NCBI GenBank assembly: GCA_963849305.1
Contig: CAWKGV010000002.1
Coordinates: 186,001 to 250,000, forward strand
DNA from: CAWKGV01 sp963849305
Lineage (GTDB): Bacteria; Pseudomonadota; Alphaproteobacteria; Acetobacterales; Acetobacteraceae
Direction of reading: 5' to 3'
Length of the DNA: 64,000 nucleotides
Below the pieces are notes generated by a model. It saw only the letters and a program-made list of their open reading frames with translations. It had not been told where the DNA came from and searched no databases. A program made the translations under genes and the position numbers. Shown one piece after another: positions 1 to 7,845 of this stretch; the first letter of the stretch is position 1, and each line of letters starts with the position of its first letter.

Positions 1-35
1 GGCGCTTGTAACCCCGAGCCGGCCGGAAGGTTCGT

Positions 36-1424
36 ATGCCTGACACTGCCGCCCTGGTGGGACTGACCGCGCTCGACGAGGCGCGCCGGCAGCACGCGCC
101 AGCTTACGAACCGGGGGCGAAAGCGCCGGCATGCGAGGGCGAGCCGGAACTTCAGATTGTGGATGCGACTGGGCGCCCGGCGGAACTGGCTAGAATGCTG
201 GCAGCGTACTGGCACCGGCCGCCATATGCAATGGCCTTGCGCCTCGTCCGCCGGCTGCCGGGCGCGCCTGAGCCGGAGATCGTCGATGAGGCGGTGATTG
301 GCACCCGGGGCAGCCGGGCGGAATTCCGCCAGCGCGCTGCGGCGACTGTGGCGCGACTTCGCCGCGATGCCACCGAGGGGACCAGCCGGGGCGCCGCGAC
401 AGCGCCTCCGCCGCCGCTGCCGCGAGCCAGACGCGCGGATGGCTTGGTGGCGCGGCTCGACCACCTCCGCGCCAGGTGGCGGGAGCGGGTCCTCACCGAG
501 CGGTGGAGCATCGGGGCGGCGAGCGCGTCGCTGGAAGGGATCCTCGCGACCGGCGATCCGGGTCCGGTTCAATGGCTACGGCCACTCTCGGCCCGTGGCT
601 CGCTGGCCGATCCATTCCCCTGGCCGGGCACCGGGCAGCTGCTGTGCGAAGAGATGCCACTCTCGGCCGAGTTCGGCACCGTCGTCGCGCTTCGCGAGGT
701 CGGCGGCAAGCTGGCCGCAACCGGCGCGGTCGAACGATCGGCCTGGCTGTTGGACGATGGGCGGCATCACTCGTATCCGTGTACCTTCCAGGAAGGGGAC
801 GTGGTGTATGTGATACCGGAGGATAGGGAGCCCGGCGAAACCACGCTCTACCAGGTCGACGCGGCCGCGCGACTCACGCCGGTTTGCCGACCGGCGCCCG
901 GCCGACAGTTCGCCGACCCGACCCTGTTCCACCACGAGGGGCGTTACTGGATCGCCTGCACCGACATCGCGATCGGCCACCACGACAATCTCTGTCTGTT
1001 CCACGCGGACCGGCTGGCCGGGCCGTGGACGGCGCATCGCTGCACGCCGGTGAAGATCGACATCCGCGGCGCGCGCCCCGCCGGGCAAGTATTTCGCATC
1101 GGCGGGCAGCTGTTCCGGCCGGCGCAGGATTGCGCCCTGACCTACGGGGCCGCGGTCGTCATCCACCGGATCGACATGCTGACGCCAGACCGCTTCCGCG
1201 AGACCCCGGTCGCGATGCTCCGTCCTGATCCGGCAGGGCCGTTTCCGCGCGGGCTGCACACGCTATCAGCGGGCGATGGTCGGGTTTGGATCGACGGCAA
1301 GCGTTCGGTTCTCGACTTGCCGATGTTGTTGCGGAAGCTCGCACGCCGAGCCGGACTCGGCGGGGAACTGACCGGCCAGCCCGCCGCCCGGCGGGTCTCG
1401 GCAGAGGCCAACGTCCCATGCTAG
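36..1424 (+). CDS. Beta-propeller sugar-enzyme-like protein of the exopolysaccharide cluster
   Basis: A 462-residue soluble protein with no signal peptide or membrane segment. The C-terminal two thirds (about residues 190-430) contain short repeated motifs such as FADPTLFHHEGRYWIACTD. These are characteristic of five-bladed beta-propellers of the GH43/levansucrase type and of the propeller module annotated as glucosamine inositolphosphorylceramide transferase N-terminal domain. In bacteria that module is often attached to a formyltransferase, and no such domain is visible here. An in-frame TAA at 9-11 excludes a longer start, and a GGAAGG motif precedes the ATG. It overlaps the next glycosyltransferase by 7 bases, so a role in making or decorating the same polysaccharide is inferred. 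The exact reaction is unknown. Confidence 0.6.
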   Translation: MPDTAALVGLTALDEARRQHAPAYEPGAKAPACEGEPELQIVDATGRPAELARMLAAYWHRPPYAMALRLVRRLPGAPEPEIVDEAVIGTRGSRAEFRQRAAATVARLRRDATEGTSRGAATAPPPPLPRARRADGLVARLDHLRARWRERVLTERWSIGAASASLEGILATGDPGPVQWLRPLSARGSLADPFPWPGTGQLLCEEMPLSAEFGTVVALREVGGKLAATGAVERSAWLLDDGRHHSYPCTFQEGDVVYVIPEDREPGETTLYQVDAAARLTPVCRPAPGRQFADPTLFHHEGRYWIACTDIAIGHHDNLCLFHADRLAGPWTAHRCTPVKIDIRGARPAGQVFRIGGQLFRPAQDCALTYGAAVVIHRIDMLTPDRFRETPVAMLRPDPAGPFPRGLHTLSAGDGRVWIDGKRSVLDLPMLLRKLARRAGLGGELTGQPAARRVSAEANVPC

Positions 1425-2623
1425 ACTTCGCCGCGCCCGCCGCGCCGGAGCCTACTCTTGCCATGGATCGAACCCGGGCCGGATCTGCCGCGCAACGCCC
1501 GCTATCGGTCGCGATCTACATGCATGACCTCTCGGGCGGTGGCGTTGAGCGCCAATGCCTGGCGCTCGCCGGCGCGCTCGCGGCGCGGGGCCTGGAGGTG
1601 ACGCTGGTGCTGCATCGGCTGCACGGAGAGTTGCTGCCGTCGCTACCTTCTCGCTTGCGAGTGGTCGATCTCGCGAGCAGGCGCACGCTTGCGGACATAC
1701 CGCGTCTCGCCCGTTATCTGCGCCGCGAGCGACCGGATATACTGCTCGCCAATATCGATCACAACAACGTCGCGGCGCTCCTGGCAAACACCGCCGCGCG
1801 GGTCGGCACGCAGGTCGTGATCTGTCAGCACAACGCGCTCACCGGGTTCGCGGAAGCCGAACGCTGGACTTACCGGCTGATCCCGCTCAGCTACCGGCTG
1901 CTCGCGCCCGTAGCCGGCGCGGTGGTCGCGGTGTCCCAGGGGATCGCGCAGGAGCTGCGTCACGGCATCGGTATCCCGGATCGCAAGATCCGCACGATCC
2001 ACAACGCCGCCATCGGCGAGGGATTCGACGCCCGGGCCGGGGAGCCTGTCGCCCATCCCTGGTTCGATGATCGTTCGGCGCCGGTCTTTGTCACGGTCGG
2101 GCGGCTGGTGGCGCAGAAGGACCACGAAACGCTGCTGCGCGCGCTGGCAATTCACCAGCGACACGCCCCGGCCCGGCTGCTGGTCCTCGGGGTCGGCCCG
2201 CTGCGGGCTCGGCTGGAGGCGCTCGCGCACACGCTGGATATTGCGGATTCGGTCGATTTCCTGGGTTTCCGGGAGAACCCGCTGCCCTATGTCCGGCGCG
2301 CGGACGCATTCATTCTCGCCTCGGTTTCCGAGGGGTTTGGCAACGTACTGGTCGAGGCGATGGGCTGCGGTACGCCGGTCATCGCGACCGATTGCCCACA
2401 TGGGCCGGCCGAAATCCTCGACCACGGCCGATATGGCATCTTGGTGCCGCCGCGGGAACCGACGGCGCTTGCCGAGGCGCTGGCCCAAGCGCGGAGCTTG
2501 CGCGCGCGCTGGCCGGCCGAAGTGCTCACCGCGCGCGCGGCCGCGTTCTCCGACGCGGCTTGCGCGGCCCGCTACCACGCGTTGTTCCGTGAGCTGGCCG
2601 GCTCGCTCGCGGGCGGCCCATGA
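1418..2623 (+). CDS. GT4-family glycosyltransferase
   Basis: A retaining GT-B glycosyltransferase of 401 residues, expected to transfer a sugar from a nucleotide-sugar donor to a growing lipid-linked glycan at the cytoplasmic face. The N-terminal GGGVERQ motif (about residues 40-46) is the usual acceptor-domain loop. The donor half shows GRLVAQKDHETLL and then SEGFGNVLVEAMGCGTPVI near residue 305, the classical EX7E motif. The ATG at 1418 is chosen because it overlaps the previous stop by 7 bases; the frame is open further upstream, but that part lies inside the first gene. An internal ATG at 1463 is an alternative. Sugar specificity cannot be read from the sequence. Confidence 0.88.
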   Translation: MLDFAAPAAPEPTLAMDRTRAGSAAQRPLSVAIYMHDLSGGGVERQCLALAGALAARGLEVTLVLHRLHGELLPSLPSRLRVVDLASRRTLADIPRLARYLRRERPDILLANIDHNNVAALLANTAARVGTQVVICQHNALTGFAEAERWTYRLIPLSYRLLAPVAGAVVAVSQGIAQELRHGIGIPDRKIRTIHNAAIGEGFDARAGEPVAHPWFDDRSAPVFVTVGRLVAQKDHETLLRALAIHQRHAPARLLVLGVGPLRARLEALAHTLDIADSVDFLGFRENPLPYVRRADAFILASVSEGFGNVLVEAMGCGTPVIATDCPHGPAEILDHGRYGILVPPREPTALAEALAQARSLRARWPAEVLTARAAAFSDAACAARYHALFRELAGSLAGGP

Positions 2624-3423
2624 ACGCCATGCGCACGCTGGGTGCCCCCCGCCCGTTCGGCTTGAGCCTGAGCACGGCCTCGGCGGCGGAGATCGCGAGG
2701 GTCGCCCTGTGGCAACCGCGGGCGGCGCGGGACGGCGTCGGCCTGGTGGTGACGCCCAACATCGATCACGTCGCGCGGCTGCGACGGACCCCGGAGCTAA
2801 TGAGCGCCTACCGGAGCGCGGCCCTGATCGTGTGCGACGGTTGGCCGGTGCGCAGTTACGCCCGGCTGCGCGGCCTCGACGTCCAGCGGGTCACCGGCTG
2901 CGACATCGCGGCGCAGCTGCTGCGGGTCGCATCCTACGCGCCCTGGCAGCGACTGTTCTTCGTCCTCGACAGCGAGCGTACGGCGGGTGCGCTGCGGACC
3001 TGGGCCGCCGGGCGGGGGATCGCGGCGCAGGTCGCCTGTTTCGTGCCTCCGTTCGGCTTTGAGCACGACGACGCGGTGTGCCGGGCGCTTTCGGGCGCGA
3101 TCCGGGCGCACGGCACGACGCTGCTGCTGATGGGCGTCGGGGCGCCGCGCAGCGAGGTGTTCGTCGATCGCTTCCGCGATGCGCTGCCCGCCTGCTGGGC
3201 ATTCTGCGTTGGACAGGCGGTGAAGATCGAGCTTGGACTAGTGAACCGCGCGCCGCGCGCGGTTCAGGCGCTGCGACTCGAATGGCTGTGGCGGGTGGTC
3301 CAGGAGCCACGGCGACTGGCCCGCCGCTATGCCGTCTCGAGCGTCGGGTTCCTGCTCGCGGTGCGCGACGACCTGCGCCACGCCCGCGCGGTGGCCGCGA
3401 GCGACGTCGGGAGGGTGACGTGA
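2620..3423 (+). CDS. WecG/TagA/CpsF-family glycosyltransferase
   Basis: A 267-residue GT26 enzyme. Family members add N-acetylmannosamine(uronic acid) or a related sugar to an undecaprenyl-diphosphate-linked intermediate. Family landmarks are visible: an early TPNIDHV stretch (about residue 45), LLLMGVGAPRSE (about 167) and a C-terminal LEWLWRVVQEPRRLARRY. The family usually has PKQE where this protein has PRSE. The ATG forms a 4-base ATGA overlap with the preceding stop, so translation is probably coupled. Together with the polymerase and the chain-length protein downstream, this places it in a Wzy/Wzx-type polysaccharide pathway. Confidence 0.87.
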   Translation: MNAMRTLGAPRPFGLSLSTASAAEIARVALWQPRAARDGVGLVVTPNIDHVARLRRTPELMSAYRSAALIVCDGWPVRSYARLRGLDVQRVTGCDIAAQLLRVASYAPWQRLFFVLDSERTAGALRTWAAGRGIAAQVACFVPPFGFEHDDAVCRALSGAIRAHGTTLLLMGVGAPRSEVFVDRFRDALPACWAFCVGQAVKIELGLVNRAPRAVQALRLEWLWRVVQEPRRLARRYAVSSVGFLLAVRDDLRHARAVAASDVGRVT

Positions 3424-4883
3424 CGCTCGCCTTGCGCCCGGCCGATCCGCTGGTCGCGCGCGTGCGGGCGCGAACCCGACCGGATCGCACCAACCTCGCG
3501 TTCGCCGTCGGAGTGGCCGCGGTGATCGCGCATTTCGTTATCGGCAACAGCCTATTGAGTTTACTCGGGATCAACTCCCAAGGGCCCGGCGGGAACCCGC
3601 TGGTCAAGTTTCATCCCGCTACTTATCTCTCGTTGCTGGCCGCGATTTTGGCGATCACCGGAGCACCCCGGCCGGGCGACGCCTTGGCCCGGCTGTTCGC
3701 CGACCGGCCGGGCTTGGCCGCCTACCTGGTGCTGGTCCCGGCCGTCACGTTCTATGCGATGCTGAGTTCGGGCATCGGCGGCTCGGCCAGCTATGTCGAC
3801 AGTTTCCTGGCCGCCGGCCTGCTCGCCTTGGCGCTGGAGACCGGCTCCGATCGCAAACGCCGGGCCCTGGGCTATCTGATCCTGGCTCTCTGTCTGATCG
3901 AGGTCGGTATCTCGATCGTCGAGAGCGTAACAAGATCGCATCTGATACCGTTCGTCATTGACGGGCAGGCGATGACGGCTGAAACGGCGGACGACTTTCG
4001 TGGAGTCGCGCTGTACGACCACCCGCTGACCGGCGCGCTGGTCACGTCGATGGGCGTGTTCCTGTTGCTCGCCATGCGCCTGCGCCCGTGGATCACCGCC
4101 TCGGCCTTCACGCTGCTGCTGGTCGGACTGCTGAGCTTCGGCGGGCGGACGGCCCTGGTCGTCACGCTGGTGCTGCTGGTCGGCGCGGCAATCTACATGC
4201 TGGTCCGTGGCCTGATGATGCGCCGGTTGAACGGCGGCTTCGTCGCCGCCTTCCTGGGCGGGTTGTTCGTGTTGGCCCCGCTGCTGATCATTCTGGCCAC
4301 CGAAACCTCGATCGGGGCGCGGATCGCCGACCACCTCTATTTCGACTCCAGCGCCCAGGTGCGCGACCTCCAGTGGCGCGTGCTCGACTATCTCACGGTT
4401 CATGACGTGCTGTTCGGGCTTCCTCCGGAAGCGCAGGAGGTTCTGAAGGCCCAGATCGGCCTGAACAGCATCACCACCGATATCGAGAACTGCTGGCTGC
4501 TGCTGTTCCTCAGCCTCGGCGCCATTGTCTTCGTGGTGCTGATGGCGGCGTTGGTGCTGTTTCTGTGGCACCTGGGCCGGTCGGGCTCGGCGATCGGCTG
4601 GCTGTTGCTGATCGCGACAATGATCGACGTCTCCTCCAGCAATTCCCTGGGCCGCAAAGCCGGTGACCTATCGTTCCTTGCCGCCTTCATGATCGCGAGC
4701 ACCGGCTTCATCGGCTATCAACGGCCTGCCGCCGCCCCAGCCCGGCGCAGGCGGGTCATCGACCTGCGGCGACATCGCGGGCTCGCGACCGGACCGGCGG
4801 CGACGGCCTCGGCCCGCGGGCTTACGACCTTACCCGCATTGCGGGCTTCCATCTCCCTCCTGGCAGGACACAGCACCCGATGA
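3420..4883 (+). CDS. VpsF/Wzy-like polysaccharide polymerase, integral membrane
   Basis: The protein is 487 residues from a GTG that overlaps the previous stop (GTGA); the frame is open further upstream but inside the WecG-like gene. It is strongly hydrophobic, with about ten to twelve predicted membrane helices and a larger polar loop around LFGLPPEAQEVLKAQIGLN, ending in SNSLGRKAGDLSFLAAFM and a basic tail. This topology is that of O-antigen/exopolysaccharide polymerases, and the C-terminal pattern resembles VpsF-type proteins. It probably polymerises lipid-linked repeat units at the periplasmic face. Wzy-type proteins are very divergent, so the assignment rests on topology and context. Confidence 0.7.
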   Translation: MTLALRPADPLVARVRARTRPDRTNLAFAVGVAAVIAHFVIGNSLLSLLGINSQGPGGNPLVKFHPATYLSLLAAILAITGAPRPGDALARLFADRPGLAAYLVLVPAVTFYAMLSSGIGGSASYVDSFLAAGLLALALETGSDRKRRALGYLILALCLIEVGISIVESVTRSHLIPFVIDGQAMTAETADDFRGVALYDHPLTGALVTSMGVFLLLAMRLRPWITASAFTLLLVGLLSFGGRTALVVTLVLLVGAAIYMLVRGLMMRRLNGGFVAAFLGGLFVLAPLLIILATETSIGARIADHLYFDSSAQVRDLQWRVLDYLTVHDVLFGLPPEAQEVLKAQIGLNSITTDIENCWLLLFLSLGAIVFVVLMAALVLFLWHLGRSGSAIGWLLLIATMIDVSSSNSLGRKAGDLSFLAAFMIASTGFIGYQRPAAAPARRRRVIDLRRHRGLATGPAATASARGLTTLPALRASISLLAGHSTR

Positions 4884-6403
4884 GTGCGACGCTCTACTAC
4901 CGGCGCAGTTCCATGCTCCGCGACGTGCTGAACACGCTGGCATACACGCGCCGGCGCGTGTTCCTGGTCGGCCTGGCGGGAGTGATGCTGACAATCGGCG
5001 CCGCCCTTCTGATCAGTCCGACATACCGGGCCAATTCCACCCTGTTGGTGCTGCTCGGCACCGAGTACACTTATCGTGGGGTCGCAGGCGAGACGGCTGG
5101 CAACAACGGCGCCATGACGCGCCAGCAGATCCTGGAGACCGAGGCGGACATCCTGGGCAGCGACGGTCTGCGCCGCACGGTGATCGGCCAAATCGGCATC
5201 GCCCAGCTCTACCCGCAGCTCCTGAAGCCGCCGACCGGCCTGAACGCGTGGATCGGCAAGGCTAAATCGTACGTAAAGGAACTGCTGACCCCGTCGAACC
5301 TGGCGAAGCACCAGGCTCCGATCGACCCGATGACCCTCGCCTCGATGCAATTCAGCAGCCATCTGTCGATCCAGATCGATAAAGATGCGAGCGTGATCCA
5401 TCTCGGCTTCACCAATCCCGACGCGCAATTGGCGGCCGAGGTGCTGAAGCGGCTGGAGGCCGATTATCTCGCCCTGCGGGCGAGGCTATTCAACGATGTA
5501 CAGGCACCGGTCCTGCAGACTCAAGTCACTGCTCTGGCCCAGCGGCTCACCGCCGCCGACAATGCCCTCGCGACGTTCAAGGGCGACCACAAGATCGGCG
5601 ACTATGAGGCGCGGCGCACGATCCTTCTGAAAGAGCAAGGCGAACTCGAGGAGCAACTGCAGAAATCCGAGAGCCATATCGCTGAGCAAAACGCCCGGCT
5701 GGGTGACTTGCAGCGGCAGGTTCACGTCGCCTCGAACGACGGCGGCAGGGGTCGGGCCAATCCGGGCGCCGCGCTGCAAGCCATGGCGCAGCAATACCGC
5801 GCGCGCGAAATGGAAGCGCAGACGCGCTACATGGGCTCGGCCGCGCAGGACCGGGCCAAGATGGAGGCTTTGCAGCGCGAGACCGATCTCGCCCGGCTCA
5901 GAGCGTCCAACGCCTTCGCCGTCCAGCAGGAGGTGATCAAGACCGATGCCGATTTGCGCGCGAGCCTGGCCGGCCGGGAGGCTATCACCCAGCAGCTCGC
6001 CGACGTGACCGGGCAGGTGCGGGCCATCAACGGCGACGAGCTGAGGTTACGGGAACTGCAACGCGCGCTCGCCGTCGCCGACGAGAACTATCGGACCGGG
6101 GCGAAGATCCTGGACGAGCGCCGCCTGGTCGAGAACACCCAGGCCGGCAAGCAGCCGGACGTGCGGATCATTCAGCCGCCCCTGGTGCCGGAGATGCCGG
6201 TGCCGATCCGCCGCATGGTGCTGGCCGCCGGAGTACTACTCACCTTGATCATGATGGCGGCGACCGCGCTGCTCGCGCACTTCTTCCGGACCATCTACTT
6301 CGGCGCCGAGGCACTTGAACTCGATACCGAACTTACCGTTCTGACGAGCGTGCCCGAGACCAAGGCGTTGCCGCGGCTCGGGATCGCCGTGGGACCGAAT
6401 TGA
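4880..6403 (+). CDS. GumC/Wzz-type polysaccharide chain-length and export protein
   Basis: A 507-residue polysaccharide co-polymerase. One membrane helix lies near residues 33-53 and a second near 447-470 (MVLAAGVLLTLIMMAATALL). Between them is a long periplasmic part rich in heptad-like Gln/Leu/Ala between about residues 210 and 350, a probable coiled coil. The PX2PX4P-like element PPLVPEMPVPIRR sits just before the second helix, as expected for the family. No tyrosine-kinase domain follows, so this is a GumC-like form without a fused BY-kinase. It overlaps the polymerase gene by 4 bases (ATGA). It is expected to set chain length and contact an outer-membrane export channel, which is not encoded in this window. 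Confidence 0.85.
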   Translation: MSATLYYRRSSMLRDVLNTLAYTRRRVFLVGLAGVMLTIGAALLISPTYRANSTLLVLLGTEYTYRGVAGETAGNNGAMTRQQILETEADILGSDGLRRTVIGQIGIAQLYPQLLKPPTGLNAWIGKAKSYVKELLTPSNLAKHQAPIDPMTLASMQFSSHLSIQIDKDASVIHLGFTNPDAQLAAEVLKRLEADYLALRARLFNDVQAPVLQTQVTALAQRLTAADNALATFKGDHKIGDYEARRTILLKEQGELEEQLQKSESHIAEQNARLGDLQRQVHVASNDGGRGRANPGAALQAMAQQYRAREMEAQTRYMGSAAQDRAKMEALQRETDLARLRASNAFAVQQEVIKTDADLRASLAGREAITQQLADVTGQVRAINGDELRLRELQRALAVADENYRTGAKILDERRLVENTQAGKQPDVRIIQPPLVPEMPVPIRRMVLAAGVLLTLIMMAATALLAHFFRTIYFGAEALELDTELTVLTSVPETKALPRLGIAVGPN

Positions 6404-6455
6404 GCGAGCGGCGCCGGTCGTGGGGACGGTTCGTCGCGACGAGGTGAGCAGGAAC

Positions 6456-6551
6456 ATGCCGCACTCTCGCAGCTTCCGCGGGCCGCGGGTTCTGGTTCTC
6501 GAGGCGAACGCCGTCATCGGCGCCAGCAACGCGAACGCCGCCCGATCATGA
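6456..6551 (+). CDS. Possible 31-residue small ORF leading into a glycosyltransferase gene
   Basis: ATG at 6456 opens a short frame that ends in TGA at 6549-6551. The stop overlaps the ATG of the next glycosyltransferase (ATGA), as do most true genes of this cluster. GTG codons at 6420 and 6444 are alternative starts in the same open frame, giving up to 43 residues. The peptide ends ANAVIGASNANAARS and has no membrane segment or recognised domain. It could be a translationally coupled leader, a true small protein or a remnant of a larger gene. The joint architecture is visible; the function is unknown. Confidence 0.35.
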   Translation: MPHSRSFRGPRVLVLEANAVIGASNANAARS

Positions 6552-7726
6552 CCCCGATGCCAGAGCAGTTTCAGGCCCAATCGGACGCCAGGCGGCGTAC
6601 CGTCTTCGTCGTCGCCCCGGCCGGGCAGGCCGGCGGCGGGATGGGTCGCATCCAGGCGGATCTCGTCTCCCTGGAAACAGACCGCTCGGGGCGGTTGCGG
6701 TTCGAGGCAGTCGATTCGCGCGGAGGCGGCCGGCTCTTGCTTTCGCCCTTTCATCTCGCTTGGGCGATGCTCCGAATCGTGACGGGGGCGGCGCGCGGGC
6801 GGCTTGCGCTCGTTCACCTCAACGTGGCCGAGCGCGGCAGCGTGGTCCGAAAGGGCGTCCTACTGCTGACGGCGAAGCTGCTCGGCGTGCCGGTGCTGCT
6901 GCATCTGCACGCGGCGCAAATGTTCGCCTTCTATGGGAAACTGCCGTCGCCGTTGCGCGGGCTCGTTGGGCTCATGTTCCGTTCGGCCGATCACTGCGTG
7001 GTGCTGGGCGAACTCTGGCGTCGGTGGGCGATCGAGGAACTCGCCATCCCGGCGGATCGGGTGACGGTGGTGGACAATGGCGTCCGGTGCGCGCCCGAGC
7101 CGCGAATGCCCGCGCCCGCGGGCGCCCCGTTCCGCCTGCTGTTTCTTGGCAACCTTCAGGAGCGCAAGGGGCTGGCCGACCTTATGCGCGCGCTCGCCCG
7201 TCCGGAGGCGCGGGATGCCGATCTGGTGCTCACTGTGGCGGGCGGCGGCCCGGTCGAGACCTACCAACAGCTCGCCGCGAGTCTCGGTCTCGGCGAGCGG
7301 GTCCGCTTCATGGGCTGGGTCGATCAAGCGACCGCCCGGCGGTTGCTCGCGCATTCGGATGCGTTGGTCCTGCCCTCCTACGACGAAGGGCTGCCGCTGG
7401 TGATCCTGGAAGCGATGGCGACCGGGGTTCCAGTGGTGTGCTCGCCCGTTGGCGCGATCCCGGAGGTTCTGGAGGATCGGCGGACCGCGCTCTTCGCGGC
7501 ACCCGGCGACCAGGCGGGGATCGCGGCGGCGGTGCTCGATCTGATGCGCGACGAGGCCCTGCAAGGACGCCTTGCCGCCGAGGCACTCGCGCTCTACCTT
7601 CGCCGGTTCACCATGGAGGCGTTCGCCGACCGGATCAGCGCGCTCTATGAGCTGATTACCCGCCCAAAGCCCGGCCGCGCCCGGGCGGCGCGTGCCGGGG
7701 GTGATCGCACCGGGGTCGCCACATGA
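6548..7726 (+). CDS. GT4-family glycosyltransferase
   Basis: A 392-residue GT-B glycosyltransferase. The N-terminal domain contains a glycine-rich loop (GQAGGGMGRIQ, about residues 25-35) and HLHAAQ. The donor domain starts with LLFLGNLQERKGLADL (about 198) and carries PSYDEGLPLVILEAMATGVPVV (about 276-297), the EX7E signature. It lies 144 bases after the chain-length gene, with the small ORF between. It is followed by a second overlapping small ORF, so the whole block is probably one transcript. The protein likely adds one of the repeat-unit sugars; which one is unknown. Confidence 0.87.
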   Translation: MTPMPEQFQAQSDARRRTVFVVAPAGQAGGGMGRIQADLVSLETDRSGRLRFEAVDSRGGGRLLLSPFHLAWAMLRIVTGAARGRLALVHLNVAERGSVVRKGVLLLTAKLLGVPVLLHLHAAQMFAFYGKLPSPLRGLVGLMFRSADHCVVLGELWRRWAIEELAIPADRVTVVDNGVRCAPEPRMPAPAGAPFRLLFLGNLQERKGLADLMRALARPEARDADLVLTVAGGGPVETYQQLAASLGLGERVRFMGWVDQATARRLLAHSDALVLPSYDEGLPLVILEAMATGVPVVCSPVGAIPEVLEDRRTALFAAPGDQAGIAAAVLDLMRDEALQGRLAAEALALYLRRFTMEAFADRISALYELITRPKPGRARAARAGGDRTGVAT

Positions 7727-7845
7727 TCGGTTATGCGAACAGCATCGCGCGCAATGCGGAGATGCACGCGGACATCCGGACGGTCTCGGCTGGTGCGGCC
7801 GTGATCACCTTGGCGTCTCACGCTGTCGCCGCCGTCCGAGTATGA
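7723..7845 (+). CDS. 40-residue small ORF bridging two exopolysaccharide genes
   Basis: ATG at 7723 overlaps the stop of the glycosyltransferase by 4 bases (ATGA at 7723-7726). Its own TGA at 7843-7845 overlaps the ATG of the next gene in the same way (ATGA at 7842-7845). A frame that exactly fills the gap with coupling overlaps at both ends is hard to explain by chance. The peptide begins MIGYANSIARNAEMHADIRT and ends with a mildly hydrophobic, alanine/valine-rich stretch. No domain is recognised. It may be a real small protein of the polysaccharide system or a translated relay that carries ribosomes to the downstream gene. Confidence 0.5.
   Translation: MIGYANSIARNAEMHADIRTVSAGAAVITLASHAVAAVRV

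Noticed and set aside
3561..4571. A 336-codon minus-strand frame opposite the polymerase gene
   Set aside because: Its Gln/His/Asp-rich sequence is the typical reverse complement of a Leu/Val-rich membrane protein.
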